Notes: generated from the letters alone by a model not told the origin. A stretch of 64,000 nucleotides of DNA from Marinobacter sp. JH2 (GCF_004353225.1 NZ_CP037934.1:1984001-2048000); one strand, 5' to 3'. Positions 11,601-19,806 are shown, counted from the stretch's first letter. Program-made: numbers and translations.

Positions 11601-11748
11601 CGTAAATCATAGGAATCGCAATATCAGGGCTCGATTCCTTAGGAATCACTTGATAGGCGACCATTCCACCAATCAGGAGAAACAAAAAAGCCAACAGCGT
11701 AGTGCGGCTTCGGTCCATGGCTGCGGCGATAAGGGCTCTCACAATCAT
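8665..11748 (-). CDS. RND family efflux permease
   Basis: A 1027-residue inner-membrane transporter of the hydrophobe/amphiphile efflux type. A first transmembrane helix (LLAFLFLLIGGMVAYQVIPKESSPDI) is followed by a large periplasmic loop, a cluster of helices at about 335-500, a second periplasmic loop and a last cluster from about 840. The pattern GMLVDGAIVVSE in helix 4 carries the proton-relay acidic residue. Length and layout match AcrB-like pumps. The start overlaps the stop of the upstream membrane-fusion gene by ATGA, so the two are translationally coupled. No outer-membrane factor gene is present nearby. The substrate is unknown. Confidence 0.95.
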   Translation of the reverse strand: MIVRALIAAAMDRSRTTLLAFLFLLIGGMVAYQVIPKESSPDIAIPMIYVAMTLDGISPEDAERLLVRPMEQELRSLEGIKEMRGNASEGHASVMLEFDAGFDADKALQDVREKVDTARSNLPQEADEPRVHEINVSLFPVLSIGLSGPLSERELITIARRFQDAIEAVPEVLEVDIGGDREDLLEIVVDPQVLESYGIDFNELASMVSRNNRLVAAGSLDTGNGRMSLKVPGVIESVEDVMSMPIKVDGDTVVTFGDVAMLQRTFKDPTGFARINNEPALVLEVSKRSGANIIATIDKVRSLVEQVKPQLPEALEIRYIMDQSDEVQDMLSDLLNNVVTAIVLVLIVVIAAMGARSALLVGLTIPGAFLTGILVIWSMGLTLNIVVLFSLILVAGMLVDGAIVVSELADRNLTDGQPVKVAWVEAASRMAWPVIASTATTLAVFVPLLFWPGVVGEFMKFLPMTVLICLVASLAMALVFLPVMGGVSGGRRVHEDAVEGRIMKAYRNTLGNILQRPGLTLLGALMVIILIYAAYGRFNYGVEFFPSVEPDSAQVQVRARGDLSVWERDAIVREVESHLQDMPEVKALYARSMLSTGTNMAPDVIGVLQFQFTDWYMRRPATEILDDFRERTSGIPGIALEFRKQEGGPADGKPIELLVSSLDSEQLDDYVDEIEQAMQSIGGFVDIEDDRSLPGIEWRLQVDREAAARFGTDVLSIGSAVRLVTNGMVLATYRPEDVRDEVDIAVRVPNNWRELEHLQRQTINTPRGQVPLSQFVTLEPGDKTGSIVRVDGQRTITVKSDVAPGRRMDELLRTLQDEMPEPPEGVTLRFGGENEDQQQASTFLLTAFLVAICMMVLILLTQFNSMYQTLLILSAIVLSTAGVLLGLLLNGQSFGIVMVGMGIIALAGIVVNNNIILIDTYNQMKQEGMAAFDAALETGCLRFRPVLLTATTTILGLMPMVLGVNVNLLEPSLGLGAPSTQWWTQLSSAIAGGLAFATLLTLLLTPALLVLGEKAGQRFRALIDRSG

Positions 11749-12830
11749 CAGCCCCGCTTGTCGGAACGATCAATCGGGCGCACAACCTCGCCTGCCACAA
11801 CGAATCCGGCACCGCGAGTAATCAGATATATTTCCTCAGGCAATCCGGTTACCCATGCACCATTGGTGGAAATGTTGAGCAACTTAACCGTGTCGAACAC
11901 CACCTTGTTGTTGGAATCGACATACTTCACGCCGGGACGGCCGTCATCATTAAGGCTTAGATAAGCGGGCGAGATAAACATCGCCTTCTGCTCAGGCAAG
12001 CGAACATTGAGCGTTGCGGTGCCGCCCGCGGCACGCTTGTGCTCTGGATTTTCCACCACCACTTCCACTGCAAAGCTACGGGTGGCAGTATCCGCAGCAC
12101 TTGCGACAAAGCTAACCACTCCCGCTAAGCGGGCGTCGTCAAGCAAAATAACTTCAACGGCTTGACCGGCCTGTACGTCTTTCACGGTTTGCTGCGGCAC
12201 CCGGCCCGTGGCTTTCAAGCGATCAACCTGAACCAGTTCCAGTAACGGAGTGCCCACTTTTACCAGCGTTCCGGGGTCTACTTCCCGACGGTTCACCACG
12301 CCATCAAATGGAGCTTTGGGCATTAGGTGCTGCAGTGTAAGCTGAGCCGCCGTCATTTCAGCCTTGGCGGCCGCAAGCTCGCTTTCAAGGCTCAAAATCT
12401 CTTTCTCTGCCACCAGGTTTCGGGTTTTAAGCTTACGGGCTGCGGACAAATCCGCTTCCAGTTTGCGAATGCGGGCTCGCCAACTGGCAACCACCGAGTC
12501 ACGACCGTCAGTGGACAGCGTCAACAGTGTTTCGCCCGCTTTGACTTGTTGCCCCAGGCTTACTTGTAAGTGCTCAACGGTTCCTGCCGTACGTGCGCTC
12601 ACCATCACTTTCTGCCATGGCTCAACTTGCCCCTGCAGTTTTATCGAAGGCTGGTATAGCTCCGCTTTCAGCCGTTCAACTTCCACCTGAGTGGGTGTTT
12701 TTTCTGATTGTTCAGGCTCTTGCGGTGCGTCATCGCTGGCTACTTTCACCTCTCCGGTAGCCATCCAGACGATCAAAACCACCATCACAAGTATCGATAG
12801 CCCCAGAGAACCCCACTTTGCTTTCGTCAT
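11748..12830 (-). CDS. RND efflux membrane fusion (periplasmic adaptor) protein
   Basis: A 360-residue adaptor with an N-terminal transmembrane anchor (WGSLGLSILVMVVLIVWMAT) rather than a lipobox. It has the usual biotinyl-lipoyl half-motifs (VMVSARTAGTVEHLQVSLGQ and KAPFDGVVNRREVDPG) flanking a helical coiled-coil hairpin at about residues 115-170. A beta-barrel and membrane-proximal domain follow. Such proteins bridge an RND pump and an outer-membrane channel. It is the first gene of the two-gene efflux operon, and its stop overlaps the permease start. The promoter should lie in the spacer shared with the divergent ilv leader. Confidence 0.94.
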   Translation of the reverse strand: MTKAKWGSLGLSILVMVVLIVWMATGEVKVASDDAPQEPEQSEKTPTQVEVERLKAELYQPSIKLQGQVEPWQKVMVSARTAGTVEHLQVSLGQQVKAGETLLTLSTDGRDSVVASWRARIRKLEADLSAARKLKTRNLVAEKEILSLESELAAAKAEMTAAQLTLQHLMPKAPFDGVVNRREVDPGTLVKVGTPLLELVQVDRLKATGRVPQQTVKDVQAGQAVEVILLDDARLAGVVSFVASAADTATRSFAVEVVVENPEHKRAAGGTATLNVRLPEQKAMFISPAYLSLNDDGRPGVKYVDSNNKVVFDTVKLLNISTNGAWVTGLPEEIYLITRGAGFVVAGEVVRPIDRSDKRG

Positions 12831-12903
12831 ATTCCACTCGTCGTTTTAGTTGTTCTTGGTTGCTGCAAAAGTTGACCCTGTACCAATAATTCCCAACAAA
12901 GGG

Positions 12904-12933
12904 TTGCAACCGGTTTTAAACGTGCGGTAGATT
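12904..12933 (+). promoter_or_regulatory. Candidate sigma-70 promoter for the ilv leader
   Basis: TTGCAA at 12904-12909 and TAGATT at 12928-12933 are separated by 18 bases. They lie 44 bp before the leader-peptide ATG, a reasonable place for the ilv transcript to start. This is pattern-based only; the nearby AT-rich TATTGTTTAACT could offer an alternative -10. Confidence 0.3.
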
Positions 12934-12977
12934 CTACACATATTGTTTAACTCTATTCAGAGCAGACTGTCGATTTT

Positions 12978-13070
12978 ATGAATTTCACTGCTGTAATCGT
13001 CCTAGTAAAGCTAATCCTGGTGGTCGTGGTACCGTCCGGGGGCTTTTGCGTGGACAAGCAGGTGAAGTAG
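12978..13070 (+). CDS. ilvL: ilv operon leader peptide (attenuator peptide)
   Basis: A 30-codon open frame from the ATG at 12978 to the TAG at 13068. Residues 6-18 read VIVLVKLILVVVV: twelve of thirteen are valine, isoleucine or leucine, the three products of the downstream pathway. A strong intrinsic terminator begins 22 bp after its stop, and ilvG follows. This is the arrangement of IlvL-type attenuation: ribosome stalling on the branched-chain codons favours an antiterminator. A CCGGGGG at 13036-13042, just after the valine run, can pair with CCCCCGG at 13097-13103, the left arm of the terminator. No long homology to E. coli IlvL is claimed; the call rests on composition and position. Confidence 0.9.
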   Translation: MNFTAVIVLVKLILVVVVPSGGFCVDKQVK

Positions 13071-13092
13071 CGACAACCTGATACAGACACCA

Positions 13093-13131
13093 GAAACCCC
13101 CGGCACCGAAAGGTCCCGGGGGTTTCTTTTT
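13093..13131 (+). terminator. ilv attenuator terminator
   Basis: The arms GAAACCCCCGG (13093-13103) and CCGGGGGTTTC (13116-13126) are perfectly complementary. An inner ACC-GAAA-GGT tetraloop stem lies between them, and TTTTT follows at 13127-13131. It lies between the leader peptide and ilvG, so it must be read through for ilvGMD expression. The left arm can alternatively pair with 13036-13042. Confidence 0.92.
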
Positions 13132-13161
13132 ATGCGGCAAAAGAAAAGGGAAAAAACGACC

Positions 13162-14862
13162 ATGAACGGCGCACAGCACATTCTTGACGCGTTTCACCGT
13201 CACAGCATCGACACTGTATTCGGCTATCCGGGCGGCTGCATTATGCCGCTCTACGATGCACTGGTAGACGATGTCGGCGTGGAACACGTGCTGTGCCGCC
13301 ATGAGCAGGCCTGTGCCTTGGCCGCCGACGGGTTCGCCCGTGCCAGCGGTAACCTCGGCGTTTGCATCGCGACCTCGGGCCCCGGCGCCACCAACCTAAT
13401 TACCGGCGTTGCCAATGCTTATATGGATTCCATTCCCATGCTGGTTATCACCGGCCAGGTACCCTCCCCCTTGATCGGCACCGATGCATTTCAGGAAACC
13501 GACATACTCGGTATGACCCTGGGCATTGTTAAGCACAGCTATCTGATCGACGATGCGGAAGCTTTACCCGCCATTATGGAAGAGGCCATCACTCTGGCTC
13601 AAAACGGTCGTCCTGGGCCGGTGTGGATTGATATTCCGAAAAACATTCTGCTCACCGACGTTACGGCCGCTGCGACAATGAAAGCGGATAGATTGAAAAG
13701 CCGATGCCCCGATATTTCCGAGGCGCTCGCGATGCTGCGATCCGCCAAGCGCCCCTTGCTCTACAGCGGCGGAGGAGTTTCCCTGGCTCAGGCGGAAGAC
13801 AATTTCCGTCAATTCTCTCAAGCCTCTGGCATGCCTTCGGTCGTTACTCTGAAAGGCATTGGTAATGCAGGTAAAGACAACGCACACAACTTGGGCATGC
13901 TGGGGATGCACGGCTCCCGGGCGGCTAATAAAGCGGTTGATGAATGCGATCTGCTGTTCGTAATCGGGGCCCGTTTGGATGACCGCGCTACCGGTAAACT
14001 GGACGGCTTCGCTCCGAATGCGCGAATGATTCATATCGACGCGGATGCGGCTGAGATCAACAAACTTCGCCCTGCAGATTTGGCGTTGCGAGGCGGTCTG
14101 AATGACATTCTTGCGGCTTTCACTGACGAATTGAACGCCAAACCGTTAACGATCAGCAACTGGCAAAAACAATGTAAAACCTGGCACACCACCGGCGGTT
14201 TTCAAGCCGCGGATAATGAAGAATCGTTAGCGCCCATTGCGGGTCAGGCCTTTATTCGTCAGCTGTCAAAAATCGCTCCTGATAACGCCGTTATCGCCTG
14301 TGACGTTGGCCAGCACCAAATGTGGGTAGCCCAACATTACGAGTTCGACCACCCCCGCCACCATCTAACCAGCGGCGGTTTGGGCACCATGGGATTTGGC
14401 CTGCCTGCCGCTATCGGAGCGCAATTTGCGGACCGCAACAGCACCGTCATTAATGTTACCGGCGATGGATCGTTCATGATGAACGCACAGGAGTTGGCCA
14501 CCATTCGCCGTTATAACTTGCCGCTGAAGTTGATCATTATGGATAACCAGTGTCTGGGCATGGTTCGCCAGCAGCAGGAGCTGTTCTATAACAACCGGGA
14601 GAGTCACATTAATCTGGATGACAATCCGGATTTCGTGGCGATGGCCCGGGCTTTTGATATTCCGGCTCTGCACATTGAGCGCACGGATCAGATTCGCCGC
14701 GGCATTGAAGCCATTCTGGCTTACGACGGGCCCATGTTATTGCACGTCGCCATTAGCCGTGAGGAGAACGTTTGGCCGATTGTGAAACCCGGTGGCAGCA
14801 ATAAAGAGATGATTGATGAAACCCGGCGCACCAGCGCATCTACTAAGGAGCAGGTAGCATGA
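13162..14862 (+). CDS. ilvG: Acetolactate synthase large subunit (AHAS II type)
   Basis: The start is the ATG at 13162 (MNGAQHILDAFHRH) with AAGGGAAA upstream; an in-frame ATG at 13132 falls in the attenuator tail and is unlikely. The 566-residue enzyme is a thiamine-diphosphate protein. It condenses pyruvate with pyruvate or 2-ketobutyrate, the first common step of valine, leucine and isoleucine synthesis. The catalytic glutamate is Glu48 (CRHEQA). The central FAD-binding domain and the C-terminal ThDP motif beginning GDGSFMMN are present. It overlaps ilvM by ATGA, which argues for the IlvG assignment over IlvB or IlvI. Regulation is by attenuation. Confidence 0.95.
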   Translation: MNGAQHILDAFHRHSIDTVFGYPGGCIMPLYDALVDDVGVEHVLCRHEQACALAADGFARASGNLGVCIATSGPGATNLITGVANAYMDSIPMLVITGQVPSPLIGTDAFQETDILGMTLGIVKHSYLIDDAEALPAIMEEAITLAQNGRPGPVWIDIPKNILLTDVTAAATMKADRLKSRCPDISEALAMLRSAKRPLLYSGGGVSLAQAEDNFRQFSQASGMPSVVTLKGIGNAGKDNAHNLGMLGMHGSRAANKAVDECDLLFVIGARLDDRATGKLDGFAPNARMIHIDADAAEINKLRPADLALRGGLNDILAAFTDELNAKPLTISNWQKQCKTWHTTGGFQAADNEESLAPIAGQAFIRQLSKIAPDNAVIACDVGQHQMWVAQHYEFDHPRHHLTSGGLGTMGFGLPAAIGAQFADRNSTVINVTGDGSFMMNAQELATIRRYNLPLKLIIMDNQCLGMVRQQQELFYNNRESHINLDDNPDFVAMARAFDIPALHIERTDQIRRGIEAILAYDGPMLLHVAISREENVWPIVKPGGSNKEMIDETRRTSASTKEQVA

Positions 14863-15137
14863 ATCCGCAAGCAGAGTGTTCTACACCCAGCTATAACTTG
14901 AATTGCCGTATGCAGTCGGAGGCGGCGGCGCTTGAGCGGCTGTGCCAGGTGGTTCGGGTGCGTGGGTTTCGGATTTCTGAGATGTCGATGAGTTCAGGCA
15001 ATGAGCATTTGGAGATTGCTTTAACGCTGGAGGGGGCACGGCCGATTGCTATGCTTCAGGCTCAGTTGGAAAAGTTGCATACGGTGGCGGAGGTTGTGGT
15101 TCGGCCTCGTAGTGCTGTTCGGTCGGCTTTGGGTTGA
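14859..15137 (+). CDS. ilvM: Acetolactate synthase small subunit (ACT domain)
   Basis: A 92-residue protein, close to the 87 residues of E. coli IlvM. A single ACT-like fold is visible at about 12-88 (YNLNCRMQSEAAALERLCQV and LEIALTLEGARPIAMLQAQL). It is the regulatory partner of the large subunit, and the start overlaps the ilvG stop by four bases, a sign of coupled translation for equal stoichiometry. From about 14930 the coding strand becomes markedly G/T-rich at third positions, in contrast with most other plus-strand genes here. A degraded repeat copy lies just downstream. Confidence 0.88.
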   Translation: MNPQAECSTPSYNLNCRMQSEAAALERLCQVVRVRGFRISEMSMSSGNEHLEIALTLEGARPIAMLQAQLEKLHTVAEVVVRPRSAVRSALG

Positions 15138-15155
15138 GCTTGGGTGTTTTCGGCT

Positions 15156-15218
15156 TCTAGCCTGTTGGTTTTGGGGGCGGGTTTGCGGGGATAGGCCGTG
15201 GTGGACGGTTGCACTTGG
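15156..15218 (+). repeat. Internally deleted copy of the 130-bp intergenic element
   Basis: This 63-bp stretch between ilvM and ilvD starts TCTAGCCTGTTGGTTTTGG, continues GGGCGGGTTTGCGGGG and closes with GGACGGTTGCACTTGG. Both ends match the two fuller copies at 18277-18413 and 18479-18607, but the central hairpin with CGCTTCGCTCAGACAT is missing. Confidence 0.6.
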
Positions 15219-15279
15219 TTGCTATGTGATGTTCTCTGGGGCTACGCTTTTCAATCAATAACTTATAAAGGATGGTTTC

Positions 15280-16956
15280 ATGGCTACGGATAAACGTCGT
15301 CGCTATTCTGCACCGGTGGTGGATGGCATTAATAAGTCTGCCAGCCGGGCGATGTTGCGGGCAGTTGGTTTCGATGATGCGGATTTTCGGAAGCCTCAAG
15401 TCGGGATTGCTTCCACCTGGAGCAATTTGACGCCTTGTAATATGCACATTGACGGGTTGGCCCGTGAGGCCGCCAAGGGTGCGGATCAGGCTGGTGGTAA
15501 GAGCCTGATTTTTAACACCATCACGGTGTCAGACGGGATTGCCAACGGGACGGAGGGTATGAAGTATTCTCTGGTTTCCCGGGAGGTCATTGCGGATTCC
15601 ATTGAGACGGTGGCCGGCTGTGAGGGCTTTGACGGGCTGGTAGCTATTGGCGGGTGCGATAAGAACATGCCCGGCTGTTTGATGGGGCTGGCGCGGTTGA
15701 ATCGACCGTCGGTGTTTGTTTATGGCGGGACGATTCAGCCGGGTGAGAATCACACCGATATTATTTCTGTGTTTGAAGCGGTGGGTGCGCTCGCTCAGGG
15801 CAAAATGGATTTGATCGAGGTGAAGCAGATCGAGGAAACAGCAATTCCAGGGGCCGGTTCCTGCGGTGGTATGTATACCGCGAATACCATGGCGTCGGCG
15901 ATTGAGGCGATGGGGATGAGTTTGCCGGGCAGTTCGGCCCAGAACGCGGTGTCCAACAACAAGCTGGCTGATTGTGAAGCAGCGGGGGCTGCGGTGCTTA
16001 AGCTGCTGGATGCGGACATCAAACCGTCTGACATTATGACGCGCGAAGCCTTTGAGAATGCTATCACCGTGGTTATTACTTTGGGCGGCTCCACCAATGC
16101 GGTGCTGCACTTGCTGGGTATGGCGAGCACCGTCGGCGTTGAGTTATCGTTGGACGACTTTGTCCGAATTGGCAAAACCGTTCCTGTGCTTGCCGATCTG
16201 CGCCCGTCCGGGCATTACATGATGTCTGAGTTGGTGGCGATTGGCGGTATTCAGCCACTTATGAAGATGCTGCTGGATCGCGGCATGCTGCACGGCGATT
16301 GTATGACGGTGACGGGAGAAACACTGGCTGAGAACCTGGCAGGCGTCACACCTTACCCCGAAGATCAGCAGATTATCCGGGCCTTCGAGAACCCGGTGAA
16401 AGCCGACAGCCATCTGCGCATTTTGTATGGCAACCTGGCACCGGAAGGCTCGGTGGCGAAAATTACCGGTAAGGAAGGCACGCACTTCTCAGGTCGGGCA
16501 CGGGTGTTTCATTCCGAGGAAGAAGCTCAAGAGCGCATTCTGGATGGCAGCGTCGTGGCCGGGGATGTGTTGGTGATTCGTTACGAAGGCCCCAAAGGCG
16601 GCCCGGGAATGCGTGAAATGCTGAGCCCCACTTCGGCCATTATGGGCCGCGGTTTGGGCAGTGACGTGGCGTTGATTACCGATGGTCGCTTTTCAGGGGG
16701 CAGCCACGGTTTCGTGGTCGGGCACATCACCCCGGAAGCTGCGGTCGGTGGTCCAATCGCTTTGGTTGAGGAAGGCGACACCATCACCATTGATGCGGTG
16801 AACAACTCCATCGTTCTGGATATTTCTAAAGAAGAAATGGAAAAACGGCGCAAAGCCTGGAAGTCGCCGGAACCCAGAGTGACTCGTGGCGTGTTGGCGA
16901 AATACGCCCGGACAGTGAGTTCAGCGTCTACCGGCGCAGTCACTGACCTGCCGTAA
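15280..16956 (+). CDS. ilvD: Dihydroxy-acid dehydratase
   Basis: A 558-residue iron-sulfur dehydratase that makes 2-ketoisovalerate and 2-keto-3-methylvalerate, the third step of branched-chain synthesis. The cluster and metal motifs [13 protein letters not shown] and [14 protein letters not shown] are intact, as is the C-terminal [16 protein letters not shown] block. It is of the shorter IlvD/Edd class (E. coli IlvD is 616). An AAAGGATGG site precedes the ATG. It is 142 bp from ilvM, with a repeat remnant between, and is probably still in the attenuated operon. Codon third positions lean to G and T, unlike the C-rich liu genes on the same strand. Confidence 0.95.
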   Translation: MATDKRRRYSAPVVDGINKSASRAMLRAVGFDDADFRKPQVGIASTWSNLTPCNMHIDGLAREAAKGADQAGGKSLIFNTITVSDGIANGTEGMKYSLVSREVIADSIETVAGCEGFDGLVAIGGCDKNMPGCLMGLARLNRPSVFVYGGTIQPGENHTDIISVFEAVGALAQGKMDLIEVKQIEETAIPGAGSCGGMYTANTMASAIEAMGMSLPGSSAQNAVSNNKLADCEAAGAAVLKLLDADIKPSDIMTREAFENAITVVITLGGSTNAVLHLLGMASTVGVELSLDDFVRIGKTVPVLADLRPSGHYMMSELVAIGGIQPLMKMLLDRGMLHGDCMTVTGETLAENLAGVTPYPEDQQIIRAFENPVKADSHLRILYGNLAPEGSVAKITGKEGTHFSGRARVFHSEEEAQERILDGSVVAGDVLVIRYEGPKGGPGMREMLSPTSAIMGRGLGSDVALITDGRFSGGSHGFVVGHITPEAAVGGPIALVEEGDTITIDAVNNSIVLDISKEEMEKRRKAWKSPEPRVTRGVLAKYARTVSSASTGAVTDLP

Positions 16957-16971
16957 CCCTGTGTTACCAAA

Positions 16972-16998
16972 TGGCCGGACGTGTCCCGCGTCCGGCCA
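16972..16998. terminator. Bidirectional stem-loop between ilvD and a thiolase gene
   Basis: Arms TGGCCGGACG and CGTCCGGCCA (10 bp, perfect) enclose a 7-base loop in the 49-bp gap between two convergent genes. Only short T-runs follow on either strand, so it may be a weak but two-way terminator. Confidence 0.6.
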
Positions 16999-17005
16999 CA
17001 CTCCT

Positions 17006-18184
17006 TTAAATCAGCTCAACAGCCACTGCGGTTCCTTCACCACCACCAATACACAGTGATGCCACACCACGCTTGAGGCCACGCTGTTTGAGCGCGTTAA
17101 TCAAGGTAATCAGAATACGAGAGCCGGATGAACCAATCGGATGTCCCAGTGCACAGGCGCCGCCGTGAACGTTGACCTTGTCGGCCGGGAGGTTCAGTTC
17201 ATTGATCGCAGCCAGCGTCACCACGGCAAAGGCTTCGTTGATTTCAAACAGATCAACATCGCCTACGGTCCAACCGGCTTTATCCAACACTTTTTCGATG
17301 GAACCAATCGGCGCCAAGCTAAACTCCGCGGGCAACCGAGCGTGGGTTGCATGGGCAACAATCCGGGCTTGTGGTGTTAGACCTCGGGCCTCCGCTTCAG
17401 CCGATGAAGCCAGCACCAATGCAGATGCACCATCACTGATAGAGCTAGAGTTAGCTGCCGTTACCGAACCGTCTTTAGCGAAAGCCGGCTTCAGGTTGGG
17501 AATCTTCTCGGGCTTGGCGTTACCTGGCTGTTCATCAGTATCAACTTCAGTCTCACCGCCGCGGCCCGAGACGGTAACCGGCGTAATCTCATCTCGGAAC
17601 CAGCCATTCTCAATTGCGGCCAACGCCTTCTGCAGCGACCCGATCGCAAACTCGTCCATGTTTTGGCGAGTGATGTTGAGCTTATCCGCCGTGCGCTGGG
17701 CAAACACCCCCATCAGACCACCTTCGTAGGCATCTTCAAGTCCGTCCAGGAACATGCTGTCCATCACCTGACCATGCCCCATGCGCATACCGGCACGGGC
17801 TTTGGGCAACAGGTATGGTGCCTGGGTCATGTTTTCCATGCCGCCAGCAATCATGATGTTGTTGGTACCCGCTTTGATTTGATCGTGGGCCATGATGACG
17901 GCCTGCATGCCAGAACCGCACATTTTGTTGATGGTGGTGCAACCAGAGCTGTCGGGGATTCCAGAAGCACGAGAAGCCTGGCGCGCAGGCGCCTGCCCCA
18001 ACCCACCGGGGAGCACGCAGCCCATGATCACTTCCTGAATATCGGCCGGTTGCAATCCAGACCGTTCAATGGCCGCCTTGATGGAGATAGCGCCCAGTTC
18101 CGGGGAACGTACGGAGCTCAAAGAGCCCATCATGCCGCCCATCGGAGTTCGGGCGGAACCTGCTATTACGACATCGTTGTTCAT
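17006..18184 (-). CDS. Acetyl-CoA C-acyltransferase (thiolase)
   Basis: A 392-residue thiolase with the acyl-accepting cysteine at Cys89 (NKMCGSGMQ), the histidine in GGACALGHPIGSSGSR and the second cysteine in SLCIGGGEG. Length and motifs fit the biosynthetic/degradative acetoacetyl-CoA thiolase group. Next to an HSD10-like dehydrogenase and acyl-CoA dehydrogenases, a role in cleaving 2-methylacetoacetyl-CoA (isoleucine) or acetoacetyl-CoA (leucine) is plausible. It is separated from the upstream dehydrogenase by 450 bp holding two large inverted repeats, so it may have its own promoter. The exact substrate is not resolved. Confidence 0.92.
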   Translation of the reverse strand: MNNDVVIAGSARTPMGGMMGSLSSVRSPELGAISIKAAIERSGLQPADIQEVIMGCVLPGGLGQAPARQASRASGIPDSSGCTTINKMCGSGMQAVIMAHDQIKAGTNNIMIAGGMENMTQAPYLLPKARAGMRMGHGQVMDSMFLDGLEDAYEGGLMGVFAQRTADKLNITRQNMDEFAIGSLQKALAAIENGWFRDEITPVTVSGRGGETEVDTDEQPGNAKPEKIPNLKPAFAKDGSVTAANSSSISDGASALVLASSAEAEARGLTPQARIVAHATHARLPAEFSLAPIGSIEKVLDKAGWTVGDVDLFEINEAFAVVTLAAINELNLPADKVNVHGGACALGHPIGSSGSRILITLINALKQRGLKRGVASLCIGGGEGTAVAVELI

Positions 18185-18276
18185 GGGTATTGTTCTCCTT
18201 ATGTAATGGACAAAGTTCGGCTAACAGAATCTGGTTACTATTCTTACTGGCTTATACAGCGGTTTTTGCCTGGGCA

Positions 18277-18413
18277 CCTAGCCTGTGAGGTGTGCGGGCG
18301 GGTACGCGGGGTATGGGGTGTTTTTCTTCTGGGAAAAATAACTCGCTTCGCTCAGACATCTTTTTCCCTGCCAGAAAATCACCCCACACCCCCCTACCGA
18401 CGGGCAGCACTGG
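18277..18413 (+). repeat. Dispersed hairpin element, copy 1
   Basis: Starts CCTAGCCTGTG, has GGGCGGGTACGCGGGG near its left end, the core ACTCGCTTCGCTCAGACAT near its centre, and ends CCGACGGGCAGCACTGG. The flanks of the core are G-rich on the left and C-rich on the right, so the whole 137 bp can fold into one long imperfect hairpin. No coding capacity is visible. Confidence 0.8.
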
Positions 18414-18478
18414 AATGCCCTAAACACTTGAACAAAAAGTCAGCAAGACATTGGATTTCATTAATCCGAGAATACCCG

Positions 18479-18607
18479 CCAGTGTCCGTCGGCGCGGGGT
18501 GGTCTTTTCATTTTTTGCCAGAAAATGATGTCTGAGCGAAGCGAGTTCTTTTTCAAAAAAAATGAAAAGGCCACCCCGCAAGCCCGCCCCAAAACCGAAT
18601 GTCTAGG
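18479..18607 (-). repeat. Dispersed hairpin element, copy 2 (inverted)
   Basis: Read on the minus strand it starts CCTAGACATTCGG and has GGGCGGGCTTGCGGGG, then the identical core ACTCGCTTCGCTCAGACAT, and it ends CGCCGACGGACACTGG. End-to-end collinearity with copy 1 shows that the two are the same element (129 versus 137 bp) inserted in opposite directions. Confidence 0.8.
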
Positions 18608-18634
18608 AGCCTAAGTCCGACAAACAAAAAAGCA

Positions 18635-19783
18635 TCAGCGCCCCAACACTGAACGGGCAATGATCTCTTTCATTACCTCAGATGTGCCGCCATAAATACG
18701 CTGCACCCTAGCATCAATGAAGTTACGCGAAATCGGGTATTCCGTGGTGTAACCATAACCGCCAAACAGCTGCAAACACCCGTCTGCCACACGGCACTGC
18801 ATCTCCGTAGCGCTGTACTTGGCCATGGATGCGGTAGGCGCATCGAGCTCGCCGCCTTCATATTGGCGAATGCATTGATCCACAAACGCCTTGTTGATGT
18901 GGTAGTCGGTTTCCATCCGGGCAATTTCAAACCGGGTATTTTGAAGCTGACTGAGCTTCTGGCCGAACAGCTCCCGCTCCTGAGTGTATTGGATCGTCAT
19001 ATCCAACGAACCTCGGGCTGCGGCAACGCCTAGAGCGCCGATCACCAAGCGCTCACGGGGCAGCTCACGCATCAGGTAGATAAAACCCTGCCCTTCCTCG
19101 CCCAGCAACGCCGAGGCAGGAAGGCGTATATCCGAGAAGAATAGCTCGGAAGTATCTCCCGAATGCTGGCCGATCTTGTCAATATTCTGGCCACAGCTGA
19201 ACCCCGGCAAAGTTGTATCGACCAGAAACAGGCTAATGCCCTTGGCGCCGGCATTGGGATCGGTTTTAGCAGCGACGATCACCATGTCAGCATGCTGACC
19301 GTTGGTGATGAACGTTTTGGAGCCGTTGAGAATGTAGTCATTGCCATCTTTAACAGCACTGGCGCGCATGGCTTGCAAGTCACTGCCCGCGCCTGGTTCG
19401 GTCATGGCGATGGCACCTACGGCTTCGCCGGACACCATCTTGGGTAGCCACTGCTGTTTCTGCTCGTCGTTGCCAATATGGCTGAGGTAGGGTGCCACAA
19501 TGTCAGAGTGCACCATGACGTTCGTGGAGAGCGCACCAAACCCCATGCGAGCCAGCTCTTCGCCCACGACCACAGAATATTGAAAGGGTGCGCCGCAACC
19601 GCCGAATTCCTCGGGCACATCGACACACAACATGCCGGCTTGACCCAAGGTGTTCCACAACTCCCTCGGCACAATACCGCTCTTTTCCCAGGCTTCGTAA
19701 TACGGCGCGACTTCGGTTTCCAGAGCCTTGATAACCGAGTCCCGGAACAGGATCAGCTCTTCTTGATCAACAGGGTTCGTCAT
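18635..19783 (-). CDS. Acyl-CoA dehydrogenase
   Basis: The start is placed at the ATG at 19783 (MTNPVDQEEL), with AGGTG six bases upstream; the frame extends to a GTG at 19792. The 382-residue flavoenzyme has the family signatures AMTEPGAGSDLQAMR and QLFGGYGYTTEYPISR, and the C-terminal RIYGGTSEVMKEII. It introduces an alpha-beta double bond into an acyl-CoA and passes electrons to ETF. It sits directly after the HSD10-like gene under a LiuR-type site, which suggests 2-methylbutyryl-CoA or another branched substrate. It resembles the dehydrogenase at 21917-23074 closely in architecture, so the two are probably paralogues. Confidence 0.92.
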   Translation of the reverse strand: MTNPVDQEELILFRDSVIKALETEVAPYYEAWEKSGIVPRELWNTLGQAGMLCVDVPEEFGGCGAPFQYSVVVGEELARMGFGALSTNVMVHSDIVAPYLSHIGNDEQKQQWLPKMVSGEAVGAIAMTEPGAGSDLQAMRASAVKDGNDYILNGSKTFITNGQHADMVIVAAKTDPNAGAKGISLFLVDTTLPGFSCGQNIDKIGQHSGDTSELFFSDIRLPASALLGEEGQGFIYLMRELPRERLVIGALGVAAARGSLDMTIQYTQERELFGQKLSQLQNTRFEIARMETDYHINKAFVDQCIRQYEGGELDAPTASMAKYSATEMQCRVADGCLQLFGGYGYTTEYPISRNFIDARVQRIYGGTSEVMKEIIARSVLGR

Positions 19784-19806
19784 ACTTATCACCTGTGGTT
19801 ATTGAT

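Larger units (their letters stand above)
18185..18634. other. 450-bp intergenic region with two inverted repeat elements
   Basis: No credible gene was found here. The stretch holds two copies of one roughly 130-bp hairpin-prone element in opposite orientation, separated by 65 bp of AT-rich sequence. A plus-strand open frame across it is the antisense shadow of the thiolase gene. Confidence 0.8.

Noticed and set aside
13132..13161. Upstream ATG for ilvG
   Set aside because: It lies at the end of the attenuator T-run, and the ATG at 13162 has the better ribosome-binding site and family N-terminus.
17663..18535. 290-codon plus-strand open frame
   Set aside because: Antisense to the thiolase gene, whose family motifs are intact on the minus strand.
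18277..18607. CRISPR-like array
   Set aside because: Only two inverted copies with no regular spacers, and no cas genes in the window.
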